From the NCBI RefSeq assembly GCF_012034335.1, contig NZ_JAATHJ010000003.1:124001-188000 (forward strand): a stretch of DNA of 64,000 bases, given 5' to 3'. The position numbers were made by a program, and so were the translations under genes. Origin of the DNA: Alkalicoccus luteus. GTDB lineage: Bacteria; Bacillota; Bacilli; Bacillales; Salisediminibacteriaceae. Shown in pieces: positions 53,857 through 63,058 of the stretch. Under the pieces are notes generated by a model. The model did not search any database. It was given only the letters and a program-made list of their open reading frames with translations, and was not told the origin of the DNA. Numbering within the stretch: the stretch's first letter is position 1; every line of letters begins with the position of its first letter.

Positions 53857-54560
53857 ATACGATGCGCAAAGATCATAAACTACTCGTCACAATCGTAAAG
53901 CGCGGAAAAGCGTCACGTGTAACAAAAGCAGCAAAATCAGCCGGAGCTGAAGGCGGCACTACTCTGCTCGGTGAAGGAGTCGGCATTCATGAAAAAAGAC
54001 ACTTTTTTGGACTCGACGCACTGCATGAAAAAGAAATTGTGCTTACACTTATCCCGGAGGATATTCTCGCAGACGTCGTACATGCAATTACCACCAATGC
54101 GAAGCTGAATGAGCCGGGACATGGGGTCGGATTTCTGCTTGACGTCAGGCGAACGCTAGGCATTGCTCATCTTGGTTATGAGGATGAAGAAAAGGAGCTG
54201 GACGATATGACAGACAACATAAAGCATAGAGGGTTTAATCTGATCATTACGATTGTCAATAAAGGGGAAGCTGGGAAAGTTATTGATGCCTCTAATCGCG
54301 GCGGAGCAGAAGGAGGAACGGTTATGAGCGGCAGAGGAAGCGGAATTCATGAAAAAGCGAAGCTTTTCTCACTGCAGATTGAACCGGAAAAGGATGTCGT
54401 TTTGACCCTTATAAAAAGGGATAAGACAAAACAAGTCTTGAATGCGATAGATGAAGATGTACACATCAACGAACCTGGACGCGGCATCGCCTTCGTTCTC
54501 CCGGTTGAAGAAACGGTTGGGATTCATCATCTTATGGAGCATGAAGCTGGAAATGAATAA
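53853..54560 (+). CDS. Tandem P-II-like regulatory protein
   Basis: A 235-residue soluble protein made of two P-II-like (GlnB-fold) halves. Half one (about 8-105): KLLVTIVKRGKASRVTKAA, GAEGGTTLLGEGVGIHE, LTLIPEDILADVVHAI. Half two (about 122-222): NLIITIVNKGEAGKVIDAS, GAEGGTVMSGRGSGIHE, LTLIKRDKTKQVLNAI. Each ends in NEPGHG or NEPGRG followed by a strand. Such proteins bind nucleotides and control transporters, so it probably gates the two DUF1538 proteins. Its start overlaps the UmpB-like gene. A terminator follows. Confidence 0.8.
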   Translation: MNTMRKDHKLLVTIVKRGKASRVTKAAKSAGAEGGTTLLGEGVGIHEKRHFFGLDALHEKEIVLTLIPEDILADVVHAITTNAKLNEPGHGVGFLLDVRRTLGIAHLGYEDEEKELDDMTDNIKHRGFNLIITIVNKGEAGKVIDASNRGGAEGGTVMSGRGSGIHEKAKLFSLQIEPEKDVVLTLIKRDKTKQVLNAIDEDVHINEPGRGIAFVLPVEETVGIHHLMEHEAGNE

Positions 54561-54614
54561 TGCTTCGCCTGCCATTTCCCTGAGTTCTCAGCTCATTTTG
54601 TCATTTAACCAATT

Positions 54615-54652
54615 AAAAAAGCATGTTTCCATTTTCGGAAACATGCTTTTTT
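54615..54652. terminator. Bidirectional terminator
   Basis: AAAAAAGCATGTTTCC pairs perfectly with GGAAACATGCTTTTTT around ATTTTC, between convergent genes. Confidence 0.9.
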
Positions 54653-54668
54653 AAAGAAAGAACCTGCT

Positions 54669-54866
54669 TCACTGGACTGAAAATCGCCGGCGTCCGAGCG
54701 AAAGGCAGTCACTCATTCGGCTGCATTTGTTGTTCAGCATACGATCCAGTTCCTGGCTCCGTTTCACAGCTTCTACAGAAGAAAACCCGTACTGCATTGC
54801 AGCCCGAATCATTTCCTCACGTTTCTGCTCCAATTCATCTTGTGTGGGAAAGCGTCTCTGTCCCAT
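54669..54866 (-). CDS. Spo0E-family aspartyl-phosphate phosphatase
   Basis: A 65-residue protein of the Spo0E/YnzD family, two helices, with EQKREEMIRAAMQYGFSS and the signature SQELDRML (about residues 36-43) that inserts near the phosphorylated Asp of Spo0A. Such proteins delay sporulation by dephosphorylating Spo0A~P. The ATG at 54866 follows AAGGTGA by 8 bases; an ATG eight codons upstream has no ribosome site. This supports a spore-forming host. Confidence 0.82.
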   Translation of the reverse strand: MGQRRFPTQDELEQKREEMIRAAMQYGFSSVEAVKRSQELDRMLNNKCSRMSDCLSLGRRRFSVQ

Positions 54867-55124
54867 AATTTCTTCACCTTTTTCAACCATTATCGTTGTT
54901 TATGAATTCCAGCTGACTGCTATTCTACCATATTCTAGCGGGTCACGCAGGCTCATCAATCGTTCTGAACAAATTTACAAATTCCAGGACAAAAGAGATA
55001 TGTGCTGCACTATTCTCTATAACATTTTTCCTGGACAGCGACTGACAGAGTTGTAGAGATCAAATCATTTTGTGCCATTTTCCCTAAAAGTACCTCTTCA
55101 TTTATTGTGCTTATGAGGTTCACT
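54867..55124. other. Intergenic region with no recognised gene
   Basis: Upstream of the Spo0E-like gene and downstream of the pgcA terminator. AT-rich, without conserved coding frames or strong hairpins that I can see; it should hold the leftward promoter of the Spo0E-like gene. Confidence 0.5.
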
Positions 55125-55163
55125 GCAAAGAGGACACCGGTATAAGACCCGGTGTCCTCTTTG
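55125..55163 (-). terminator. Terminator of pgcA
   Basis: CAAAGAGGACACCGG pairs with CCGGTGTCCTCTTTG around a short loop, 29 bases after the pgcA stop. Confidence 0.75.
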
Positions 55164-55191
55164 TAAACGAATAGGCAGCGAATAGTTAAAT

Positions 55192-56919
55192 TTACTCAAG
55201 TCTTTCCAGTACTTGCTTCTTTAATGAGCGAAGCTTTTCATCAGCTTCTGCAGCTGAGCCGCCTCTGACTCCGAAATAACATTTAATCTTTGGCTCTGTA
55301 CCGGATGGCCGCAAGCAATACCAGGAACCATCTTTATGGAATATTTTCAGTACATTGGAAGACGGGAGATCTATGACTTCATCCGTTTGTTCATCCATAT
55401 ACACTCTTGTTCCTCGCTGGTAGTCCTCAACAAAATCTGTTTCTTCCGGAAGGTTTCCTTGGAGAACGTCATCCCGGAACACATTCATAATCCGCTGAAT
55501 TTTTTCAGCTCCTTCTTTTCCTTTAAAGGTGAAAGAAGCCAGATCTTCATAAAAATAGCCATACGTCTTATAAATGTCCTGCAGGCCATCATAAAGCGTC
55601 ATGCCTTTAGACTTGTAGTAGGCGGCCATCTCAGCTGCAGCAAGGCCCGGCTGAATTGCATCTTTATCACGGGCAAACGGTTCAATCAGGCAGCCGTAGC
55701 TTTCTTCATAACCGAATAGAAATGTATGCTCTCCGGTTTCATCGTACTCACGGATCTTTTCGCCGATAAACTTAAATCCTGTTAACACATCCAGTGCAGC
55801 TACATCGTAAGCTTCCGCGATCACTCTCCCAAGCTCCGACGTTACAATTGTTTTAATCATAACTCCGTTGTCCGGAAGCGTCCCCGCTTCTTTTTTCTTC
55901 ATAAGCAGGTAATGAAGCAGGAGCGCTCCAGTCTGATTCCCGCTCAGTACTGTGTATTCACCGTCTGTGTTTTTCGCGACGAGACCAATGCGGTCCGCAT
56001 CAGGATCTGTCGCAATTAAAAGGTCAGCATCAACCTGTTCCCCCAGATTCATTGCCAGCTCAAACGCGTCGGCTTCCTCTGGATTCGGAGAACGCACGGT
56101 TGAAAATTCCGTATCAGGTACAGCCTGTTCCTGTACGGTATACACGTTGGTAAATCCGGCGTCCTTGAGCCCTCTTTTCATCGGAACAGTTGCCGTACCG
56201 TGCAGCGGAGTAAAGACGATTTTCAGATCCTTTTCCCAGGTTCGAATAAGCTCGCGATCCATGATAACGGCCTGCAGTTCTTTAGCATAAGCTTCGTCAA
56301 GCTCTTCAAGCACCCATTCCAACAGTCCTTCCTGCTCAAGCTGGGCGGCGGGCTTCGTTTCTACCTCCAGCTCATTCTCAACTGCGTTTACCATCGCGAT
56401 CAATCGATCAGCGTCATCCGGGATGAGCTGTGCTCCATCATCACCATATACTTTAAAGCCATTATATTCGGGAGGGTTATGACTTGCTGTAATCATCGCT
56501 CCCGAATGCGTATTCAAATAACGAACAGCGTAGGAGAGCTGCGGAGTAGGTCGCAATTCACGGAATACGTACGTTTTAATGCCGTTTGCTCCTAACGTAC
56601 AAGCAGCTTCGAGGGCAAACTCTTTAGACATCCTCCGGTTATCATAAGCGATCACGACGCCTTTTCGCTTCGCCTCTTCTCCTTCGGCAGCGATAAAGTC
56701 AGCGAGGCCCTGCACAGCTTTACGGACTGTATAAATGTTCATCCGGTTCGTGCCTGGCCCGATTTCTCCCCGCATACCGCCGGTTCCAAATTCAAGCGTT
56801 TTATAAAAACTGTCTTCCAGAATTGTCTGATTGCTTTCATGTGACCGAAGCTCAGCCGCTAATGCCGGATCCAAATCTGTTTTCGTACTCCACCTTGAAT
56901 ATTGATCTCTCCAATTCAT
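55192..56919 (-). CDS. pgcA: Alpha-phosphoglucomutase
   Basis: A 575-residue phosphohexomutase interconverting glucose-6-phosphate and glucose-1-phosphate, the precursor of UDP-glucose for glycolipid and teichoic acid decoration. Active-site Ser in TASHNPPEYNGFKVYG (about 141-156), Mg loop ATDPDADRIG (about 303-312), sugar loop FGYEESYG (about 399), and phosphate loop LRPSGTEPKIK (about 538-548). Same place after glpD as in B. subtilis (pgcA/yhxB). Confidence 0.94.
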   Translation of the reverse strand: MNWRDQYSRWSTKTDLDPALAAELRSHESNQTILEDSFYKTLEFGTGGMRGEIGPGTNRMNIYTVRKAVQGLADFIAAEGEEAKRKGVVIAYDNRRMSKEFALEAACTLGANGIKTYVFRELRPTPQLSYAVRYLNTHSGAMITASHNPPEYNGFKVYGDDGAQLIPDDADRLIAMVNAVENELEVETKPAAQLEQEGLLEWVLEELDEAYAKELQAVIMDRELIRTWEKDLKIVFTPLHGTATVPMKRGLKDAGFTNVYTVQEQAVPDTEFSTVRSPNPEEADAFELAMNLGEQVDADLLIATDPDADRIGLVAKNTDGEYTVLSGNQTGALLLHYLLMKKKEAGTLPDNGVMIKTIVTSELGRVIAEAYDVAALDVLTGFKFIGEKIREYDETGEHTFLFGYEESYGCLIEPFARDKDAIQPGLAAAEMAAYYKSKGMTLYDGLQDIYKTYGYFYEDLASFTFKGKEGAEKIQRIMNVFRDDVLQGNLPEETDFVEDYQRGTRVYMDEQTDEVIDLPSSNVLKIFHKDGSWYCLRPSGTEPKIKCYFGVRGGSAAEADEKLRSLKKQVLERLE

Positions 56920-56993
56920 GCATGATCACCCTCCAGAGCTGGTATATACCTTTAGTTATACGCATCTTCTAGGCACTAGTAAAGAGAATCTTG

Positions 56994-58655
56994 TTAATTT
57001 TTCTCTATAGCCGGCACTGGATTGCGCGCATAGTAAATTTCTTCTTCCAAAACGGAAATGTGATAGTCCAGCTCCTCTTCCGTCCAGTTAAAGCGGACAG
57101 CCATATACTTCAGGACATTGTCTTTGTATCGCTGTACAAAATCAATATCAAAGAAAAGCGCCGCTGTCCGGCGATTAAAGAAGTCTATAGGCGAATAGAC
57201 CATCTCTTCTTCAATTCCGTAAACAAGTGAAGCAAATACACCGGCAGGCAGTCCGTAGATCTTCGCCTCTTCCCCCTGAAGCTCAAGAATTTCAAATACT
57301 CTCATGACGTTGGAGCCGTATAGATTAGACAGTCGTTCTGCCTCGGCAACACTTAAGCCGAGCTTAACGCCTTCTTCCACTGCCTGTTGAATAAAGCTTT
57401 CCAGTTTATCAGATCCGCCGACATCACCCCCGGAGAGCTTCATTTTATCTGTTGTACACTTTTTGCGCGAGCCTTCCTGCTTGGCGACATAATCCACAAT
57501 CCGCTCGGCCATTTTCCGATAGCCCGTAAGCTTTCCACCTGCAATAGAAATCAGCCCTGATTCAGAAATAAACGTTTCGTCTTTTCGCGAAATTTCAGAG
57601 GCACTCTTTCCTTCTTCATGGATAAGCGGCCGCAGGCCTGTCCAGCTTGATTCTACGTCCTCACGGGTGATATTAACATCCGGGAACGTGTAATTTGCAG
57701 CCCGGATCAGGTAGTCCAGGTCGGCATCGGTCATCCGCGGCGTTGCGATGTCTCCGATATAATGTGTATCCGTTGTTCCGATATACGTTTTCCCGGCTCT
57801 CGGTATCGCAAATACCATCCGCTTATCATCTGTATCGAAATAAACAGCCTGCTTAAGCGGGAAGCGGGACTGATCGACGACGATATGAACGCCCTTTGTC
57901 AGATACAGATACTTCCCCTGCTTCGACTTGTCTTTTTCCCGCATATCATCAACCCACGGTCCTGCAGCATTTACTACATGCTTGGCCCGGATATCATGGT
58001 GCTCTCCTGTGCGGAGGTCAGTGACTCTCGCTCCAACGACTTTTCCATTTTCATAAAGAAGGTTTTCCGCCTTCGTGTAGTTTACGGCATTTGCTCCGCG
58101 GTGAACCGCTTCTTTAATCGTTTCCAACGTTAACCGGGCATCGTCCGTCTTATATTCCACGTAGTAACCGCCGCCTTTTAAATGCTCTTCACGCAGCAGC
58201 GGTTCTTTTGCCAGCGTTTTTTCTTTATTCAGCATTTGCCGGCGCTCATGCCTGCGCACTCCGGCAAGCGTGTCATACGTTTTCAGTCCGACAGAAGTCG
58301 CCAGCTTGCCATAGGTGCCTCCCTTGACGATCGGAAGCAGCATCCACTCAGGTTTTGTCACGTGCGGAGCATTCTCATACACAATCGCCCGCTCCTGCCC
58401 GGTTTCTTTTACAATTTTGAATTCAAGCTGCTTCAGATAACGGAGTCCGCCGTGCACGAGTTTCGTAGAGCGGCTCGATGTGCCTGCTGCAAAATCCTGC
58501 ATTTCGACCAAGCCTGTTTTAAACCCTCTTGATACAGCATCCAGTGCGATCCCAGCGCCGGTTATTCCTCCTCCAATCACTAAGACATCCATTTCTTTCC
58601 TGCTCATGTTCTGCAGATACGTTTCGCGCTGCAGTGCTGAGAATGGTTTAGCCAT
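56994..58655 (-). CDS. glpD: Aerobic glycerol-3-phosphate dehydrogenase
   Basis: A 553-residue FAD enzyme at the inner face of the membrane, oxidising glycerol-3-phosphate to dihydroxyacetone phosphate and reducing menaquinone. FAD motif DVLVIGGGITGAGIALDAVSRG (about 23-44), then SSRSTKLVHGGLRYL, and VNAAGPWVDDM near 225. The ATG at 58655 follows GGAAAGGG; an ATG 19 codons earlier lies in the leader terminator. Its leader holds a GlpP-type terminator. Confidence 0.94.
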   Translation of the reverse strand: MAKPFSALQRETYLQNMSRKEMDVLVIGGGITGAGIALDAVSRGFKTGLVEMQDFAAGTSSRSTKLVHGGLRYLKQLEFKIVKETGQERAIVYENAPHVTKPEWMLLPIVKGGTYGKLATSVGLKTYDTLAGVRRHERRQMLNKEKTLAKEPLLREEHLKGGGYYVEYKTDDARLTLETIKEAVHRGANAVNYTKAENLLYENGKVVGARVTDLRTGEHHDIRAKHVVNAAGPWVDDMREKDKSKQGKYLYLTKGVHIVVDQSRFPLKQAVYFDTDDKRMVFAIPRAGKTYIGTTDTHYIGDIATPRMTDADLDYLIRAANYTFPDVNITREDVESSWTGLRPLIHEEGKSASEISRKDETFISESGLISIAGGKLTGYRKMAERIVDYVAKQEGSRKKCTTDKMKLSGGDVGGSDKLESFIQQAVEEGVKLGLSVAEAERLSNLYGSNVMRVFEILELQGEEAKIYGLPAGVFASLVYGIEEEMVYSPIDFFNRRTAALFFDIDFVQRYKDNVLKYMAVRFNWTEEELDYHISVLEEEIYYARNPVPAIEKN

Positions 58656-58688
58656 ACAAAAACACCCTTTCCATTGAATGAAAGGAAA

Positions 58689-58750
58689 AGAAACAAAAAG
58701 AGACCACAACAATGGAAGCGCTTCTATTCTGCTTCTTTGCTGTGGTCTCT
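58689..58750 (-). promoter_or_regulatory. GlpP-dependent leader terminator of glpD
   Basis: Read leftward, AGAGACCACAGCA pairs with TGTTGTGGTCTCT, followed by TTTTTGTTT, placed between promoter and glpD. Together with the similar hairpin before glpF and the glpP gene in the window, it fits antitermination by GlpP in the presence of glycerol-3-phosphate. Confidence 0.85.
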
Positions 58751-58784
58751 CCGTATCTCCAGACCTTTATATTAATTTAAGACC

Positions 58785-58812
58785 ATTATAGCACAAATTT
58801 ACAATTTGTAAA
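58785..58812 (-). promoter_or_regulatory. glpD promoter
   Basis: Read leftward: TTTACA (58812-58807), 16-base spacer, TATAAT (58790-58785). It lies directly after the glpK stop. Confidence 0.75.
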
Positions 58813-58813
58813 A

Positions 58814-60328
<1,515 letters not shown>

Positions 60329-60347
60329 TTATGTTTTTATATGGGTG

Positions 60348-61196
60348 CTATGCCTTTTTACCCTGAGGCGGGTTGTGGAAAACCTGCTTTTCTGTGTGCA
60401 TCTTTACATGACGCTTTTCCAGCATGAACGTCAGCACTGTGACAGCTGCGAATAATGCAACGAATACCCAGAGAAGTGGGTGAATCACACCTTCAAAAAC
60501 AGCTGCGTAAAACAATGCTCCGAGTCCGCCGCCGATGATTGGTCCTGCTACCGGAACCCAGGAATACCACCACTCAGAAGAACCTTTCCCTTTAATTGGG
60601 AGCAGAGCGTGTGCAATACGAGGACCGAGGTCACGGGCCGGGTTAATCGCATAACCGGTTGTTCCGCCGAGCGACAGACCGATTGCCACGATCAGGAAGC
60701 CGACAATAAGTGGATTAAGCCCTTCCGTGAAGGCGTTTGCACCAATGAACAGAATACCCAGCACGAGAATGAATGTTCCAAATGCTTCACTGAAAAAGTT
60801 GGACGGCGTGTGCCGAATAGCCGGGCTCGTTGAAAACACAGCCAGCTTGAGTCCCTGCTCGTCTGTTTTGTTGAAGTGCGCGACATACTGCAGGAAAACG
60901 AGAGACGCACCGATGAAGGCACCTATCAGCTGGGCAATGATATACCCTGGCACCTGCGCCCATGGAAATTCTCCAATTGTGGCCAGGCCTACCGTTACCG
61001 CCGGATTAATGTGTGCCCCGCTGATATCACCGACTGCATAAATGGCTAATGCAACACCAAGACCCCACCCTGCCGTGATAACGATCCACCCGCCTGCATT
61101 TGATTTCGTTTCACGGAGCACTACCCCCGCTACGACTCCGGCACCAAAGATAATCAGAATCATTGTGCCTAAAAGTTCTCCCCAAAACGGTGTCAT
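60348..61196 (-). CDS. glpF: Glycerol uptake facilitator (aquaglyceroporin)
   Basis: A 282-residue MIP channel for glycerol entry. Two NPA motifs, SGAHINPAVTVG (about 60-71) and GYAINPARDLGPR (about 180-192), and six membrane segments; the Asp after the second NPAR marks a glycerol channel. AGGAGGAGTAAATC precedes the ATG. It is first in the glpF-glpK unit (34-base gap). Confidence 0.95.
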   Translation of the reverse strand: MTPFWGELLGTMILIIFGAGVVAGVVLRETKSNAGGWIVITAGWGLGVALAIYAVGDISGAHINPAVTVGLATIGEFPWAQVPGYIIAQLIGAFIGASLVFLQYVAHFNKTDEQGLKLAVFSTSPAIRHTPSNFFSEAFGTFILVLGILFIGANAFTEGLNPLIVGFLIVAIGLSLGGTTGYAINPARDLGPRIAHALLPIKGKGSSEWWYSWVPVAGPIIGGGLGALFYAAVFEGVIHPLLWVFVALFAAVTVLTFMLEKRHVKMHTEKQVFHNPPQGKKA

Positions 61197-61225
61197 GATT
61201 TACTCCTCCTCATTTTGTAAGATTT

Positions 61226-61297
61226 GGAAACAAAAAGAGACCAACAAAAATTTGACTCAGTTTGCATGCATTACTGAGCAAATATTCATTGGTCTCC
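61226..61297 (-). promoter_or_regulatory. GlpP-dependent leader terminator of glpFK
   Basis: Read leftward, GGAGACCAA (from 61297) pairs with TTGGTCTCT (to 61236), followed by TTTTTGTTTCC. It shares the GAGACC...GGTCTCTTTTTG ends with the glpD leader. Confidence 0.85.
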
Positions 61298-61331
61298 TAA
61301 GTCTCCATGAATAAACTATTAACTTGATTTC

Positions 61332-61360
61332 ATTAAACCATGCCATGAAAGCGTTGTCAA
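61332..61360 (-). promoter_or_regulatory. glpFK promoter
   Basis: Read leftward: TTGACA (61360-61355), 17-base spacer, TTTAAT (61337-61332). Confidence 0.85.
61346..61359 (+). promoter_or_regulatory. Perfect cre site at glpFK
   Basis: TGAAAGCGTTGTCA matches TGWAANCGNTNWCA at all 14 positions and overlaps the -35 box, so CcpA binding would block the promoter. Confidence 0.85.
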
Positions 61361-61367
61361 CGCATTT

Positions 61368-61922
61368 TTAATTTTCTGTAATTTTCCAGAGCTTGCGATT
61401 TGAAGTTGTGACTGCTACTGCCCCTGCTGCTAGTGCAGCTTCTACTTCACTGCGGCTGCGAATAAGGCCGCCGGCAATGATCGGTATTCCCGTTTCCTGG
61501 TGAACCTCTTCAATAAATTGCGGAATCAAGCCGGGAAGAATTTCTACGCAGTCCGGCTGAATCGTTTTCATCATTTGATAGCTGGACTCCAAAGCAAGTG
61601 AATCAAGCAAAAACAGTCGTTGAACGGTAATCAATCCTGCTTTTTTAGCTGTAATCAAAACATTTTTCCGGGTAGATATTAACCCGTCCGGACGAATATC
61701 CTGCGAGAGAAACTGTGCTGCAAATTCATCATTTTTCAGCCCCTGAACAAGATCGGCATGAAGCAGCACTTTTTTCCCTTCTTTTTTGATCATCCGTACC
61801 AGGCTTTTAAGCTGGCCTATGTGTGTGTTAAGCAGGACGATATAGTCACTGTCCGCGTGGAGGGCCCGGTCCACATCTTTTAAATCCCGAATTGCCGGAA
61901 GCACCTGTGCACCATTAAACAT
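61368..61922 (-). CDS. glpP: Glycerol-3-phosphate-responsive antiterminator
   Basis: A 184-residue TIM-barrel-like protein matching GlpP: start NGAQVLPAIRDLKDV, ADSDYIVLLNTHIGQL, VLLHADLVQGLKNDE, RPDGLISTRKNVL, VEILPGLIPQFI, PIIAGGLIRSRSEVEAAL. It binds the leader RNA of glpFK and glpD when glycerol-3-phosphate is present and prevents termination. The glpFK promoter starts right after its stop codon. Confidence 0.94.
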   Translation of the reverse strand: MFNGAQVLPAIRDLKDVDRALHADSDYIVLLNTHIGQLKSLVRMIKKEGKKVLLHADLVQGLKNDEFAAQFLSQDIRPDGLISTRKNVLITAKKAGLITVQRLFLLDSLALESSYQMMKTIQPDCVEILPGLIPQFIEEVHQETGIPIIAGGLIRSRSEVEAALAAGAVAVTTSNRKLWKITEN

Positions 61923-61959
61923 CTAATTACCCCCTCTGTTCCGCTCATTTTATCTTTTT

Positions 61960-62940
61960 TCAGTCATCAGTGCCAGTTTTTTTAAAATGAAACACTGTTT
62001 TTTCCTGATAAATCTCACCAGGTTGAACGATGAGGCCTTCCGCTTTACCCGGAACGTGCTGCGTCTCAATGCATACCGCTCCGTGCTTCATAAACCGATT
62101 TTCTTCCCCAGGTTTTTCAGACAGCTTGTTACCGGTATAGATCACAACAGCAGGCGCTGTTGTTTCTATGCTCATTTGCACGCCTGTTTCAGGGTCTTCG
62201 AGCAGAATTGGTCCTTCCAGATTAAGCTCAAACGGATGATCTATTCCTCCTGCAATAGTCAGCTGTTCATGATCCATCATCAGAGCCTCACCGATCGCCC
62301 GGCCCTCCTGAAACTGAAAAGGCCCTTCTGCCGGCGTCTTTTCGACAGGCAGACTATCTTCGTCAATTTTCCAGAATCTGTCTGACGGAATCGTCAGCAC
62401 ATGTTTCAGAATATCAGCGCTTCCAAAATTAAAATAAGCGTGATGCGTCATGTTCACGGGTGTGGCTTTATCCGCTGATGCCTCATACGAAATATGAAGG
62501 GCGTCTCCTTTAATGCGGTAGATCACCTTCGTTTTCAGATTACCGGGATACCCGCCCTCTCCGTCCGGACTGACAGTCGTCATTGTAAGCTCATTTTCCC
62601 CCTCTTCTACATCAAAAAACTGAGATGAAAAGCCGTTAAAGCCTCCGTGCAGATTGTGATTACCGTCGTTTTTGTCCAGGTCAGCAACGCCGTTTTCTGT
62701 TGAAACAGATGCGCCGGGAATTCTGCCTGCCGTTCTGCCAATCAGTGCGCCGATGTAATCCGGGTTCGTACTGTATGTAAATGGATCCTGATAACTAAGC
62801 ACCAGATTACTGCTTCCGTTCAGACATACACCTGTAATTACGCCTCCATAGTTTAACGCCGTTATCTGAAGTCCATCCGGATGGCCGATTGTATATGCAA
62901 AAACGTCTTTACCCTCAATTGTTGCAACTGCCTGTTTCAT
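61960..62940 (-). CDS. galM: Aldose 1-epimerase
   Basis: A 326-residue galactose mutarotase-like enzyme. NYGGVITGV (about 30), GRTAGRIPGA (about 68-77) with the substrate Arg, NLHGG (about 93-97) with a catalytic-type His, and NMTHHAYFNFG (about 163-173) with the second His are visible; the catalytic Glu is likely in CIETQHVPG (about 292). AAAGGAG is 9 bases from the ATG at 62940; earlier in-frame ATGs are too close or unsupported. No other galactose gene is near. Confidence 0.9.
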   Translation of the reverse strand: MKQAVATIEGKDVFAYTIGHPDGLQITALNYGGVITGVCLNGSSNLVLSYQDPFTYSTNPDYIGALIGRTAGRIPGASVSTENGVADLDKNDGNHNLHGGFNGFSSQFFDVEEGENELTMTTVSPDGEGGYPGNLKTKVIYRIKGDALHISYEASADKATPVNMTHHAYFNFGSADILKHVLTIPSDRFWKIDEDSLPVEKTPAEGPFQFQEGRAIGEALMMDHEQLTIAGGIDHPFELNLEGPILLEDPETGVQMSIETTAPAVVIYTGNKLSEKPGEENRFMKHGAVCIETQHVPGKAEGLIVQPGEIYQEKTVFHFKKTGTDD

Positions 62941-62982
62941 GTCATTCATCTCCTTTAGGTTCCTTTTCAGACAGACGAGAAA

Positions 62983-63008
62983 GGCTTCTGACGGTATCAT
63001 CAGAAGCC
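62983..63008 (-). terminator. Terminator of yhcX-like gene
   Basis: GGCTTCTGA pairs perfectly with TCAGAAGCC around an 8-base loop; read leftward it is followed by TTTCTCG, a weak T run. Confidence 0.6.
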
Positions 63009-63058
63009 CCCGTCATCAATTGAAATACTGCTTTGTAAGAGTGTTTTTCAATCCCCTG

